DNA from: Salinibaculum rarum
GTDB lineage: Archaea; Halobacteriota; Halobacteria; Halobacteriales; Haloarculaceae
Direction of reading: 5' to 3'
Assembly: GCF_030505615.1 (NCBI RefSeq)
Contig: NZ_CP129994.1
Coordinates: forward strand, 372,001-436,000
Length of the DNA: 64,000 nucleotides
Shown here: positions 8,312 through 16,841 of the stretch, in pieces
How the letters are laid out: the number at the start of each line of letters is the position of its first letter
Position numbering within the stretch: position 1 is the first letter of the stretch
Position numbers and translations under genes: made by a program
The notes under the pieces: generated by a model
Seen by the model: only the letters and a program-made list of their open reading frames with translations
Told to the model about the DNA's origin: nothing
Databases searched by the model: none

Positions 8312-8689
8312 CTATACCACCTGCTCAGAGCCGTCGACGTATCGCGTGACGGTCGCGTGTGGTTTCGTCACTGTTCCGAACGCTTTTCGGAGTTCAGCAT
8401 CAGCTGGGTTCACCTCGTCGAGTGGTTTCTTTGGGCCGTATTCACTGCCATCTGTGTCGTAGAATTGCGCGAAGTAGTCACCGCGATACTCAATGACAGC
8501 AGCAAGCCGCCCAACGAAGTACTGAGCCTTGATGTCAGGAGCTGGTGCGCCTTGCGCAACACACAAGATGTCACCACGTTCGATTTCGGTTTGTCCAGCA
8601 AGAGTTGCAGCACTGTACGCCGTTCGGGTGTGTGCTGTGGCACTTCGTTCCGTTCGTAACTGATCTGTGTCTGTGACTAGTGGGCTCAT
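8312..8689 (-). CDS. Unknown small protein with YGPKK element
   Basis: 125 residues, unrecognised. It contains YFVGRLAAVIEYRGDYFAQF and SEYGPKKPLDEVNPADAELRKAF. The YGPKK and FVGR elements resemble those at the start of the protein at 985, suggesting a shared small domain in a different order. The start overlaps the stop of the 89-residue gene upstream by 4 bases; the methyltransferase gene begins 5 bases after its stop. Confidence 0.65.
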   Translation of the reverse strand: MSPLVTDTDQLRTERSATAHTRTAYSAATLAGQTEIERGDILCVAQGAPAPDIKAQYFVGRLAAVIEYRGDYFAQFYDTDGSEYGPKKPLDEVNPADAELRKAFGTVTKPHATVTRYVDGSEQVV

Positions 8690-8955
8690 AAGTCGTCTAC
8701 GTTGATTGGCGGGTTGCTGTTTCGTGGATCTTCAGTGTCAACGAAGACATCAGTTTCTACGCCGTGAATTGGCATCAAGCGTATCCAGCCGTTGTTGAGT
8801 CCTCTCGCGTTAGCCTTCAGTTGGCACACTAACTGCCGGTCGTCATCATCGTTGATGACGGGAATCGCCAAGCCATCGTTATGCGGGAGTTGACTGCCTT
8901 TGTTGTATGTCCAGTCGTACTCAATCATGGTAAATAGGGCTGGTTCATCGGCCAT
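8686..8955 (-). CDS. Unknown small protein
   Basis: 89 residues, no recognised family. The protein looks beta-rich (FTMIEYDWTYNKG, then GWIRLMPIHGVETDVF). It is placed between the genes at 8973 and 8312 with 4-base overlap downstream, so it belongs to the methyltransferase operon. Confidence 0.65.
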   Translation of the reverse strand: MADEPALFTMIEYDWTYNKGSQLPHNDGLAIPVINDDDDRQLVCQLKANARGLNNGWIRLMPIHGVETDVFVDTEDPRNSNPPINVDDL

Positions 8956-8972
8956 TGTTGACTGGTTCAGTA

Positions 8973-9266
8973 CTAGTTTTCGGACGCGTCACTCATGAGG
9001 GCTGGGAGATCCGATTTGACATCATTGATGTCGGGGCACGTCCCGAGTGTTTCGCCGTCTACCCACTTGTCAGTGTATCCCTGGAGAATAATTTCCCACC
9101 AAGGGTCACCGCGGGCGTTAGGATCAGGTTCTTCTTCACGTGCGATGATCCGGCAGTGCGCGTTGTCGTTGAGGAAATCTTCAACGAGAATGATTTCCGC
9201 CCGGTCATTAGGTTCGGTTGTGGTCGCCTGTTCAGCAGGCTGGGATGGTAGTGTGTCCGAGGTCAT
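8973..9266 (-). CDS. Unknown small acidic protein
   Basis: 97 residues, first gene of the methyltransferase operon. A disordered N-terminus is followed by AEIILVEDFLNDNAHCRIIARE and a WWEIILQGY segment. No family recognised. A palindrome lies 23 bases upstream. Confidence 0.65.
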   Translation of the reverse strand: MTSDTLPSQPAEQATTTEPNDRAEIILVEDFLNDNAHCRIIAREEEPDPNARGDPWWEIILQGYTDKWVDGETLGTCPDINDVKSDLPALMSDASEN

Positions 9267-9288
9267 GGTTGAGTCTTGGAGGTGGTGA

Positions 9289-9326
9289 GGTACCGCGCCT
9301 TCACGCTGTGTTATGGGCGCGGTACC
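9289..9326. repeat. Intergenic GC-rich palindrome
   Basis: Perfect arms GGTACCGCGCC and GGCGCGGTACC, loop beginning TTCACGC. It lies between the end of the 335-residue gene at 9433 and the start at 9266. Confidence 0.78.
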
Positions 9327-9363
9327 CTTGACCGCGTATTTAACCGGGCGAAGGCGTCACGAC

Positions 9364-9397
9364 ACAAAAAGAGAGAGGAAGATCAGCGACGTCGCGT
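9364..9397 (-). terminator. Probable terminator after the gene at 9433
   Basis: On the minus strand the stem GCGACGTCGC is followed by a pyrimidine run ending CTCTCTTTTTG. Located about 36 bases after the stop codon. Confidence 0.5.
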
Positions 9398-9432
9398 TTT
9401 ATCAGCGGACAAGACGAATACCCTGAGGCGAT

Positions 9433-10440
9433 TCACTCGTCGAGGCCAGGATATCCGTCAAAGTCAGTGCCGAAGTCGTCGTCGAAATGAGTTTTGTAGG
9501 CCTTTTCGGTGATTCGGTGAACAGCCACCATATCCACCGCGTCCTGCTCGAGAAGCACATCGATGAGAATGTCGATTCCTTCCAAGTCACATTCCCATCG
9601 GAGAACATTTGAGAGATATTTCGCATGGACCTCGTCCCAATGTTCTTTGTTGACTTTTTTGATTGCGTCTTTCATTTCAGGCTCGTTGACGATCCGGACT
9701 TTATGTTCGCCTTCATCGTTTACGTACCGGTCAAGAGCAATCCCAACGTCAGCGTCTTCAAGACTCCCACGACCGCAGAACTTTCCGCTGTCGTTTTGCG
9801 AAATAAGGAGTGCATCACTGACGGAGGCAGAATTCCCGATGACAGCTTGAATAATCGAGGCATCCACCCAAGCTTTGTCCGATGAGGAATCGAGACGATA
9901 CCGCGTCGCAGCACGCTGTTCAGCCATCTGTGCATGCTCCGCAGCGGAGTAATCACTCCCATCGATTTCTTCGGCATTCTCTGCTTGGTTTTCGTATTCG
10001 TCGCGTTCGCTGAGGGTGTATGCAACTTCGCTGAGTGCCGCGAGATTCCGGAACATCAACTGTCCGGAATGCGCTGTTTCAGGGAATGCAACGAAGAATG
10101 GTTCCCAGCGATCGTAATTCGGGTCTCGTTCACCGCACTCGTTAGCGACAAACCACGGATGCGTCTTCACAAGCACAGCGTCCGTCCGGGAGATGATCTC
10201 CATCGCGGCTTCGAGTTTCTGTTCAGCTCCAGAAATCGAATCGAAGTATGCACCGTCTTCGTGTTCACCTTCGTGTTCGCGGGCTGCGGCTTTCAGATCG
10301 GCGGTGCCATCAGCGTCAATGAAGTCGATTTCGTCCTTGATTTCGTCGCTGATCGGCATCCCGAATTTGACGCGCTGCTCGTTTCGCTGCTGGTTGGAGG
10401 CGATGCTGTCGGCCTGGTTTCGCTGTTGAGTCTGACTCAT
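9433..10440 (-). CDS. Unknown 335-residue acidic protein
   Basis: 335 residues, single-gene transcript between a palindrome (10529) and a terminator-like hairpin (9364). The N-terminus is glutamine-rich, then comes a long helical, acidic region with EHEGEHEDG and AAEHAQMAEQRAATRYRL. The C-terminus DDDFGTDFDGYPGLDE is very acidic. No domain is recognised. Its length, solitary position and own terminator suggest a well-expressed product, but nothing in the sequence names a function. Confidence 0.75.
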   Translation of the reverse strand: MSQTQQRNQADSIASNQQRNEQRVKFGMPISDEIKDEIDFIDADGTADLKAAAREHEGEHEDGAYFDSISGAEQKLEAAMEIISRTDAVLVKTHPWFVANECGERDPNYDRWEPFFVAFPETAHSGQLMFRNLAALSEVAYTLSERDEYENQAENAEEIDGSDYSAAEHAQMAEQRAATRYRLDSSSDKAWVDASIIQAVIGNSASVSDALLISQNDSGKFCGRGSLEDADVGIALDRYVNDEGEHKVRIVNEPEMKDAIKKVNKEHWDEVHAKYLSNVLRWECDLEGIDILIDVLLEQDAVDMVAVHRITEKAYKTHFDDDFGTDFDGYPGLDE

Positions 10441-10528
10441 GGGAAATAGTCTACTGAGAGTGTTTGAAGTTGGGTTCGTGGTGCGCTGAGGGTGATGTGC
10501 CTTGATTGTGACTGGGCAGTGTACCCTG

Positions 10529-10565
10529 TGCGCGGGCGCTCCATTTGGGTCTCCGCGCCCGCGCC
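10529..10565. repeat. Intergenic GC-rich palindrome
   Basis: Arms GCGCGGGCG and CGCCCGCGC, loop containing CTCCATTTGGG. It lies between the stop of the gene at 10587 and the start of the gene at 10440. Confidence 0.75.
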
Positions 10566-10586
10566 CCTGGCGTCTGCGGCGCAGTA

Positions 10587-11207
10587 CTAGATCTCCGAGC
10601 GGTTAGCGCGAAATTTTCGCGGGTCGAAAAACGATTTCTCAAAGGCGGTGTTGCACGTACAGTTGTTACTTATCACAGGTTGATTACAGAAGCCGTGAGA
10701 TTCAGGAACAGTTACTTCCGCGGTGTTGTCTCCGATTGCTGCAACGAAGTCCCATGGTTGATAGTATGACCAGCCTTCAGATTCGAGCGCGATGAGATTC
10801 GCATCATCCACAACGACAAACGACGGCGCGACACCCTCTACGGGGTCGTAAATATCTTTAATCATCCGAAGCCCTTCTCGACGATCAGGCTTGTACGTTG
10901 AGATTTCTTCGCCATTTTCATCATGTGGCTTGTCGAATGTTTCCTCGACATCTGGGATGTTCACTGTGTCCCAGAGAGCCTTTGCGGTGCGAATCCCAGG
11001 GATACCGGCTTCTGAGACGAGATGTTGATTCCCTGTTGCCCAAACATCGATGTGTTGGGTGTCCGGGCTGTGCGCGAAGTATTTCACCCATTGAAGTGGG
11101 ACAGCCTGCCGGTCGCGTGGTGGATTCACGTCGACGGTGTAGTCACGGTCAAAACAGAGGACAAATTCTGGCGGCGTTGCATGTGGAGTTCGTGGGATGT
11201 CAGTCAT
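10587..11207 (-). CDS. HAD-superfamily hydrolase-like protein
   Basis: 206 residues. FVLCFDRDYTVDVNPP carries the DxDxT-type nucleophile motif of haloacid dehalogenase phosphatases (about residues 15-30). DVWATGNQ can serve as motif II (Thr), and FVVVDDANLIALESEG as the acidic motif IV. A classical motif III lysine is not obvious. A phosphatase acting on a small phosphorylated substrate or nucleic-acid end is plausible, but the substrate is unknown. The start overlaps the stop of the upstream gene by 4 bases, so it is second or third in an operon with the genes at 11204 and 11760. Confidence 0.7.
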   Translation of the reverse strand: MTDIPRTPHATPPEFVLCFDRDYTVDVNPPRDRQAVPLQWVKYFAHSPDTQHIDVWATGNQHLVSEAGIPGIRTAKALWDTVNIPDVEETFDKPHDENGEEISTYKPDRREGLRMIKDIYDPVEGVAPSFVVVDDANLIALESEGWSYYQPWDFVAAIGDNTAEVTVPESHGFCNQPVISNNCTCNTAFEKSFFDPRKFRANRSEI

Positions 11208-11743
11208 GTAGTTGCGTGCTCGTATGCGGTTTGCAATTCTGTGAGGCGCATATGTTCCTTAGTCTCTTCATGGAATGTTGATTTCAAGTTTTCCGGCGCC
11301 GTGTGACAGTCTTGGCAGAGGTTTCCTGTGTAAAGTCGCCCATTCACAACCATTGGAGCATCCCGAATAACGGCTTGTTTCCCGCAGCCGTAGTGGCACT
11401 GTTCTGCTTCGTGTGCTTCAACAGTGAATGAATCGTCAAGTTCACCGTCTGTTGGGAAGCCCATCAACCCGTCTGATGCACCGGTAATCGCATTGAGCAC
11501 TGCGTCATGAAGAGTATCAACGTCAGTATTCTCAGCGCGAACAGTGAGCTCTGCATGGTGGATAGTTGTTTCAAACGATGACACGCCAGCGTCTTTGAGA
11601 GCGTCGACGGCTTCACCTTCGATGTTGAACTGTGGGATGTCCCAGTCACACGCGATAGTGACAGTGTACAGCGGAGTGGTTACATCTGTGCGTGGATACG
11701 AAAGATGGGTGGTGTCAACGGGTTCAGGAGGGGTTTCAGGCAT
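11204..11743 (-). CDS. Unknown protein with zinc-binding motif
   Basis: 179 residues. Residues about 120-155 carry CHYGCGKQAVI and LCQDCH, a zinc-knuckle pair of HNH-adjacent or treble-clef style. The N-terminal half is beta-rich (YTVTIACDWDIPQFNIEG) and unrecognised. It is cotranslated with the HAD-like gene (4-base overlap) and follows the gene at 11760 by 16 bases. Confidence 0.68.
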   Translation of the reverse strand: MPETPPEPVDTTHLSYPRTDVTTPLYTVTIACDWDIPQFNIEGEAVDALKDAGVSSFETTIHHAELTVRAENTDVDTLHDAVLNAITGASDGLMGFPTDGELDDSFTVEAHEAEQCHYGCGKQAVIRDAPMVVNGRLYTGNLCQDCHTAPENLKSTFHEETKEHMRLTELQTAYEHATT

Positions 11744-11759
11744 GAATTATCACTGCGGG

Positions 11760-12065
11760 TTACGATGTGGGGTCGAAGTTGGGAAGTACGTCGGCAGCGT
11801 CAGTTGCGGTGAAGACGCCAGCGTTGATGCAGCGCTGCACGAATGATTCACCACCGTAGTTGTATGCTTCCTGTACTGCATCAGCGTGATTTTGGTCGAT
11901 GTGTTCACTGCATATTGGTTCAATGTCGAGTTTCTTGTCAACACTGAGTAGTCCGCGATTTGCGGTTTCGACGACAGTCGTGTCGTCACGAGTTGGGTCC
12001 ATTTCACAGAGTGTGCAGGGCTGTGCGTCGGGTTCTGTGTCGGCGGGTGTGTATTGGGCAGGCAT
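11760..12065 (-). CDS. Unknown small protein with CxxC motif
   Basis: 101 residues from ATG 12065 (MPAQYTPADTEPD); a longer frame to 12110 is less likely. CTLCEMDP plus ICSEHIDQNH gives a possible Cys2-Cys-His zinc site. No family is recognised. First gene of the operon that continues into the genes at 11204 and 10587. Confidence 0.62.
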   Translation of the reverse strand: MPAQYTPADTEPDAQPCTLCEMDPTRDDTTVVETANRGLLSVDKKLDIEPICSEHIDQNHADAVQEAYNYGGESFVQRCINAGVFTATDAADVLPNFDPTS

Positions 12066-12133
12066 CGGTAAGGCTCTTGGAGAGTTATTGAGTGTAGTAG
12101 CGAGAATCAACTAAAGGTACGGGTTCGGATTTT

Positions 12134-12277
12134 TCACAGGTCGCTGTGTGGGCCACCAGCGAAGATGTCACCGGTTTGCTGTGCACGACAGTGTTCGTCT
12201 TCAGGAGAAAGACCGCTGTGTTTTTCGGTGGTGCTGATGCTGGTCGTGTCTGTAGTGGGTTTGTCTTGGGTGCTCAT
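12134..12277 (-). CDS. Very small unknown protein (47 residues)
   Basis: A 47-codon frame from ATG 12277 to TGA 12134-12136. The product starts MSTQDKPTTDTTSIST and ends IFAGGPHSDL. The ATG directly abuts a palindrome (12279-12318). The composition (D, T, S, E, no lysine clusters) fits neighbouring genes. No function can be given. It may be in one transcript with the gene starting at 12065. Confidence 0.5.
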   Translation of the reverse strand: MSTQDKPTTDTTSISTTEKHSGLSPEDEHCRAQQTGDIFAGGPHSDL

Positions 12278-12278
12278 G

Positions 12279-12318
12279 GGTCGCCGCGCCTCCACTCGTG
12301 CTTGTGGGCGCGGCGACC
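12279..12318. repeat. Intergenic GC-rich palindrome
   Basis: Perfect arms GGTCGCCGCGCC and GGCGCGGCGACC, upstream of the 47-residue gene. The next 140 bases (12319-12458) hold further paired segments (for example CTCGGCCATCGGCCGAG) and no gene. Confidence 0.75.
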
Positions 12319-12458
12319 TCGATTGCGCGGCCCAACGTTAGATTCCGAGATTCGCAATGGTGATCGGCTCGGCCATCGGCCGAGGACCTCGCTAGCGTGG
12401 CCGCGCGTTGCAAGCTGAGATCTCGAAGGTGGACGCCGCGCCTCACACCAGGTGAAGC

Positions 12459-12494
12459 AAAAAGAAAAGCCTGTGACCGGCGATTCTAGTCACC
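12459..12494 (-). terminator. Probable terminator of the gene at 12490
   Basis: On the minus strand the stem GTGAC...GTCAC overlaps the stop codon of the gene at 12490 and is followed by AGGCTTTTCTTTTTGC, a clear T-run. Confidence 0.55.
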
Positions 12495-12969
12495 CGTCGA
12501 TGAGGGGTCCGCGACCGTCATCATCGTCGGTGTTGTAGTAGATGGCGGCTTGCACGTCAGCTCCGTTCGCCGCAGCGAACGCGAAAGAGTAGACGACATG
12601 CTTGTAGAATTTCGGAAGGACAACTTTCCGCAGCGCAGTGTAGTCTGCATCAATGAAGTTGTGGATTGTCCATCCGGTTGCTTCGCGGTTTGCTATTTCA
12701 ATTGCTTCAGGGATGAGTGCCGCATTCGCCTTTTGGATGAATGCGGATTCGAATGATTGGCGAAGACCCTGTGCGAACGCAGGCGTCGGAGTGAATTCAT
12801 CAAACCCGCGAGTGGCGAGTTCTTTGTTGGTGAGAGGGATGAGGCGCATCCCGTTTTGGATTCCGTACGCCTGGAACATGTTTTCAAGCTGGTCGTGCGT
12901 GAGCGCAGTTAGTCCCTCGTCGCCAAGAGTGACGTCGTCAGGGAGTGCGCTGTGTTGGTTCGTCGCCAT
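12490..12969 (-). CDS. Unknown acidic protein
   Basis: 159 residues from ATG 12969 (MATNQHSALPDD); three extra residues are possible from 12978. Mostly helical, with LTHDQLENMFQAYGIQNGMRLIPL and AIEIANREATGWTIHNFI. The C-terminus is DDDDGRGPLIDG. No family recognised. Monocistronic: a palindrome lies 44 bases upstream and a terminator overlaps the stop. Confidence 0.7.
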   Translation of the reverse strand: MATNQHSALPDDVTLGDEGLTALTHDQLENMFQAYGIQNGMRLIPLTNKELATRGFDEFTPTPAFAQGLRQSFESAFIQKANAALIPEAIEIANREATGWTIHNFIDADYTALRKVVLPKFYKHVVYSFAFAAANGADVQAAIYYNTDDDDGRGPLIDG

Positions 12970-13012
12970 TGTGATCACGGTTTGTTAGTGGAACTTGGGA
13001 GCCTCACCGCGC

Positions 13013-13046
13013 GTGGCGGGCTCACTTCTGTGTGTTTGCCCGCCAC
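13013..13046. repeat. Intergenic GC-rich palindrome
   Basis: Arms GTGGCGGGC and GCCCGCCAC, loop starting TCACTTCTG, upstream of the gene at 12490. Confidence 0.75.
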
Positions 13047-13146
13047 CGCATGGTGTTGCGGAGACCCGGTGATGTCACAGAGTCGGCACTCAACTGTCCC
13101 AGTTCAGTGCCAGTATCCGTGTGTGGTGGTGACACACATAAGAAGG

Positions 13147-13512
13147 CTACGGTGGGATGTCTTCACAGGTCGTGAAAGAGAATGGTTTCCCTTTTGAGAT
13201 CACGCGTTTCACTGATTCTTCTATGCGACGTGGTTGCAGCCATCCCGTTTCCCAATTACGACACCGAAGTTTTGCCACGTATGTATCCCGTTCGTACTGA
13301 ATTATGACGTGCGCAAGTTCCCATCGTGCAACGCGGTATGGCACTCGCATTGCTACATTTTCTTCTTGAAGGTGTGTGACTGGGTCGGTAACATCGGGTT
13401 GCGACGAAGATGTGCCCCGAACAGCCGTGGCGATTCGTCGAAGTATGCGAGCCGGTGCTTGTGGGATGTCTGGGACAGCATTACCGAGTGAGTTGGAATT
13501 TGAAGTGGACAT
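13147..13512 (-). CDS. Unknown protein
   Basis: 121 residues, unusually basic for this element (RRIATAVRG, VAKLRCRNWETGWLQPRRIEESVKRVISKG), which may indicate nucleic-acid binding; this is inference. No recognised domain. Preceded by a palindrome 28 bases upstream of the start. Confidence 0.65.
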   Translation of the reverse strand: MSTSNSNSLGNAVPDIPQAPARILRRIATAVRGTSSSQPDVTDPVTHLQEENVAMRVPYRVARWELAHVIIQYERDTYVAKLRCRNWETGWLQPRRIEESVKRVISKGKPFSFTTCEDIPP

Positions 13513-13539
13513 AGTATGGAGTCTCGGGCCCGTCGCTCT

Positions 13540-13580
13540 GCGTGGCGGGCTTCACCGTGCCTGGTGATGGCCCGCCACGC
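13540..13580. repeat. Intergenic GC-rich palindrome
   Basis: Perfect arms GCGTGGCGGGC and GCCCGCCACGC, loop beginning TTCACCGTG. The following 175 bases up to the gene at 13755 hold nothing that I recognise. Confidence 0.78.
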
Positions 13581-13754
13581 AACCCCATCACGGTGTGCTG
13601 TTAGCGGTTCGGTGTGTGATGGCTCGAATATTTTCTCGCGTGAGGGGTTCACCGTGAGGTGAGGCGAACTCGAAATGTCTGAGTGCTTCGCGGCTTACGT
13701 ATCACAACGAAACAGTCGTTTGATCCGTTCCCTGGGAATATCTCAAGGGTGTCG

Positions 13755-14192
13755 TCAGTCGGCAGTTGGTGGCGTGTTTTTGTTGTCTGAGGCGATTTCG
13801 CTCACGTTGATGCCGGTTGCATCGAACTGTTGATTGCGGTTTGCTGGTGCCATGATGCGTTGGTGTTCTAGTCGAGTTTTCAGGGCGTTGATGTACCGCT
13901 CCACGTTAAGCGCGGCATCGATGTGGTCCGTGTCGAGGTACATACTGCGAATGCGTCCGAGTGCGCCAGTAAGGTAGTTCCATTTGACGGGTGTCAGTTC
14001 GATTTCGATAGCGCGTGTTGAAACTCGTGGATCATCAGAGAATGCAGTATCGATTTGAGAATTGAGCTCAGTGAGGACCTCTTTAGCGTGGCCGGTTCGC
14101 TTGTCAGATTCGATGCAGGCTTCGACGTGAGCGGTGATCTCAGCCCACGCGTCAGGGCTGAGCCGCACGGTATCAGTGGTTTGAGTAGCCAT
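13755..14192 (-). CDS. Unknown mostly helical protein
   Basis: 145 residues from ATG 14192 (MATQTTDTVRLSPDAW). The longer frame to 14231 runs into a palindrome arm and is rejected. The protein is helical throughout, with AWAEITAHVEACIESDKRTGHAKEVLTEL and LGRIRSMYLDTDHIDAALNVERYINALKTRLEHQR. No family is recognised. It may follow the CCA-adding enzyme gene in one transcript region, separated by a palindrome. Confidence 0.68.
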   Translation of the reverse strand: MATQTTDTVRLSPDAWAEITAHVEACIESDKRTGHAKEVLTELNSQIDTAFSDDPRVSTRAIEIELTPVKWNYLTGALGRIRSMYLDTDHIDAALNVERYINALKTRLEHQRIMAPANRNQQFDATGINVSEIASDNKNTPPTAD

Positions 14193-14217
14193 GGGAAACC
14201 TCGGGTGTTGTGAAACC

Positions 14218-14252
14218 GCGGCAGGCGTCACTCACTTTGTTGCGCCTGCCGC
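14218..14252. repeat. Intergenic GC-rich palindrome
   Basis: Arms GCGGCAGGCG and CGCCTGCCGC, loop starting TCACTCAC, between the CCA-adding enzyme gene and the gene at 13755. Confidence 0.75.
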
Positions 14253-14276
14253 GCCTGAATCCTAAGCTGAATTTCG

Positions 14277-15863
14277 TCAGGTTGTTTCGCTGTTGATCAG
14301 AGATGTTCGCCGTGTTGTGATTTTGTCGCCGACCCACTCACCAGGCGATCGACAGTCTCCACATGCGTTCAGCACACGAGCAAGATTGTCATCAGTGATG
14401 GTGTCGGATGTGTGAGAGTCACAGAGTCCGTCTCGGAGAACCTCGTAACCATCGATTGACTCGATAGCATCACGCGCGACCGCAATTTGCGATTCAAATA
14501 CGTCACGCTGGAATGCTGGCCGTGCAGCGTCGTCTGGCGCAGCTGCATCTACTTGGTATGCCGTTTCAGCATCGTATAGATCAATGTTTTGCCAGCGTCC
14601 TTCGTGGTCCGCCTGCGCCAAATCCAACAACTCCTCGACTGTCCCCATGTATGGCGTTTCTGCTTCGGGTGGCGCTGTATGAGCTTCGACGAATTCGATG
14701 AGTTTTCGAGCATCCCACGTAGGGATGTCGTGAAAGTCCATGTGATACCGTGAAGCATCCTCCATCGCTTCAATGATGTGCGCATCCAATCCGAGGCGCG
14801 TGCCGAAGTTAGCAGTTACGTCGACGCCAGTCGTGGCGTGACCTCCGAACCGTCGCGGTGGATCGTCTGACCAGAGTCCGCCTTTCTCGTTGCCCAGTTC
14901 GACCTTTCCAAGGTCGTGTGCGACTGCCATTAAGTACCGACGAACGCGATTCATCCCGGTGATATCATGCGATTCGCAGAGTTGGTGCATTCGCCGAAGC
15001 ACCATCATCGTATGTTCAAAGGTATCTCCTTCACGGTGGAATCGTTCTGGGCCAGCTGGGATAATCGATGCGCGATCAAGTGTCGGTGCGATAACTGCAA
15101 GCGCACCAACGTCACGAAGTACTTCCCAGAATCGTGCTGGGTCAACAGCCTGTTTCATTGCCTTCACGACTTCTTCCCCGATACGATCCCGGCTCATCCT
15201 GTTCAGTTCTGGTGCGACTTCTCGAATGAGACGTTCAGTGCTAGTTGCGATCGTGAAGACTGGGTTATCGTACCGAGCAGCGTATCGTGCAGCACGAAGA
15301 ACGCGAATTGGATCTTCGCTGAACGCTTCGCTGACGTGGTATAACGTGCCGTTTTGGATGTCGAATCGCCCGCCGAATGGATCAACGAAGACACTGTCTG
15401 CGTCTGTACCAGTGATTGGTGTCGTGTTACTATCGTCTATCGAGGTTGGTGTGGCTGTCGTGTTAATCCGGAGTGCCATCGCATTTATCCGGAGGTCACG
15501 GCGCTCAAGGTCTGCACGTAACTGGACGTCGTTTGTGTCCACCTCAATGCCTTTGTACCCGTCACCGGATTTCGTTTCTGTGCGAGCAAGCGACCATTCC
15601 TCATGTTGCTCATCATGGAGGACACCGAACGATGATGCGTCAATATCATGAAATCCGCGTGCAAGCATCGAATCAGTGGTTTCACCGACAACAACGAAGT
15701 CTAAGTCGTTCGCGGATTCGCCGAGAAGTGCATCGCGGACAGCCCCGCCGACCACGTAGACATCAAGATCAGATGTATTCTGCGGAATGCTGTTGATGTG
15801 CGTTACGGCGGTCGTAGCGACGCGGCGGAGGGCGTCGCGGTGGGTATCAGTAAGTTCGTGCAT
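14277..15863 (-). CDS. cca: Bacterial-type (class II) tRNA CCA-adding enzyme / poly(A) polymerase with HD domain
   Basis: 528 residues from ATG 15863. The nucleotidyltransferase head has VVGGAVRDALLG (about 37-48) and the DLDF carboxylate pair (about 53-56). RRDLRINAMAL and the DPFGGRFDIQNGTLYHVSEAFSEDPIRVLRAARYAARY segment are hallmarks of class II enzymes. A C-terminal HD phosphohydrolase part follows (FEHTMMVL, then MAVAHDLGK near 315). Archaeal chromosomes normally use unrelated class I CCA enzymes, so a class II enzyme in a haloarchaeal context points to transfer from bacteria or phage. It probably matures or repairs the 3' CCA of the element's own tRNAs (17766, 23087, 24738, 25000), none of which shows an encoded CCA. 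Confidence 0.88.
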   Translation of the reverse strand: MHELTDTHRDALRRVATTAVTHINSIPQNTSDLDVYVVGGAVRDALLGESANDLDFVVVGETTDSMLARGFHDIDASSFGVLHDEQHEEWSLARTETKSGDGYKGIEVDTNDVQLRADLERRDLRINAMALRINTTATPTSIDDSNTTPITGTDADSVFVDPFGGRFDIQNGTLYHVSEAFSEDPIRVLRAARYAARYDNPVFTIATSTERLIREVAPELNRMSRDRIGEEVVKAMKQAVDPARFWEVLRDVGALAVIAPTLDRASIIPAGPERFHREGDTFEHTMMVLRRMHQLCESHDITGMNRVRRYLMAVAHDLGKVELGNEKGGLWSDDPPRRFGGHATTGVDVTANFGTRLGLDAHIIEAMEDASRYHMDFHDIPTWDARKLIEFVEAHTAPPEAETPYMGTVEELLDLAQADHEGRWQNIDLYDAETAYQVDAAAPDDAARPAFQRDVFESQIAVARDAIESIDGYEVLRDGLCDSHTSDTITDDNLARVLNACGDCRSPGEWVGDKITTRRTSLINSETT

Positions 15864-15896
15864 TGAGGAAAACACCTCTCGGGATTGGTGGCAGGA

Positions 15897-15930
15897 CGCG
15901 GCGGGTCACTTTGAGTTGTTACCCGCCGCG
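15897..15930. repeat. Intergenic GC-rich palindrome
   Basis: Perfect arms CGCGGCGGGT and ACCCGCCGCG, 34 bases upstream of the CCA-adding enzyme start. Confidence 0.78.
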
Positions 15931-15984
15931 CCGTGCCAAACTGAGATTCTGAGATGGGATGTTGTTTCTTCGTCGAAGATTCTC

Positions 15985-16299
15985 CTAGGTCGAGTTTTGG
16001 ACACCTGCGTGGTATGCTTGCATAATGCCGGTCGCTGATTCGATGATGTCACCAGCCCAATCCGCTTCGGCACGAATGTCATCACTCCCGTTGACCTTAA
16101 GTCGAAGTGAGTGTGAAAGCCCGACAGAATTGGGTTCTCCGGTAATACGACAAATCGCGTCAGTGGTGTCATGGGTGAAGACGAGAGTGATTTCGTCATC
16201 GGTTCTGCTGGTATCTGTGAGCTCCCAGTTGTCAGCGAGGTCATTGAGTCGGTTACGTGTCCAATCCTGCCCGTAGATGACGTCGTCTAATTCAGACAT
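15985..16299 (-). CDS. Unknown small acidic protein
   Basis: 104 residues, likely two-layer alpha/beta (EITLVFTHDTTDAICRITGE, then VGLSHSLRLKVNG and a C-terminal helix). No family recognised. It lies downstream of the genes at 16838 and 16356 in the same orientation with short spacing (56 bases), so one operon is likely. Confidence 0.66.
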   Translation of the reverse strand: MSELDDVIYGQDWTRNRLNDLADNWELTDTSRTDDEITLVFTHDTTDAICRITGEPNSVGLSHSLRLKVNGSDDIRAEADWAGDIIESATGIMQAYHAGVQNST

Positions 16300-16355
16300 A
16301 GGTGATTTTGTAGGTGGATGAGGGTAGTTGTTTGGGTTAGTTTTCAGGAAGTGTT

Positions 16356-16841
16356 TCAGTTGGTTTCTGTGACTGTTGCCGTGAGTTGACCAGTCGTGTA
16401 GTCGATGTCAACGGTAACTGTGAATGCAGGGTGTTCTTCAGCTGCCCAGAATTCGTAGAATGGTTTATCCCCACCGACAATTTGTGGGTTGAAGTACTTC
16501 GAGTAACTACACCATGCCGTAGTTCGTTCCTGTTCTGAATCTCCCGGGAGACGCAATACACGTGGTTCGTCTTCAGTTTCGTAGTGACTGAATTCTTCAG
16601 TGATGAATTCTCTAATGTATTCTGCCGTGAGATCTGTCCGTGAAAACAGTGCTGCGTGAAGTTCAGGACACCAGATCCGTGGTGCATCTTCAGCAATGGC
16701 GTTATCCGTTTCTTCAGGTGCTTCAGGGACTCCTGGAGTGCCAAACGTGTGTTCTCCAAGGACACGTTCAGCAAGCGTTCGCTGCTGCGATTCTGGCTGC
16801 TTTGACGGCGGAGTGTCGTAGAGGTTGTTGTCGGGAGTCAT
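16356..16841 (-). CDS. Unknown acidic protein
   Basis: 161 residues. A disordered 45-residue N-terminus leads into WCPELHAALFSRTDLTAEYIREFI and a beta-rich C-terminus (FTVTVDIDYTTGQLTATVTE). No family recognised. The start overlaps the stop of the upstream 293-residue gene by 4 bases. Confidence 0.68.
   Translation of the reverse strand: MTPDNNLYDTPPSKQPESQQRTLAERVLGEHTFGTPGVPEAPEETDNAIAEDAPRIWCPELHAALFSRTDLTAEYIREFITEEFSHYETEDEPRVLRLPGDSEQERTTAWCSYSKYFNPQIVGGDKPFYEFWAAEEHPAFTVTVDIDYTTGQLTATVTETN

Noticed and set aside
7446..9266. Restriction-modification system
   Set aside because: The methyltransferase has no adjacent gene with nuclease motifs; neighbours are small unknown proteins.
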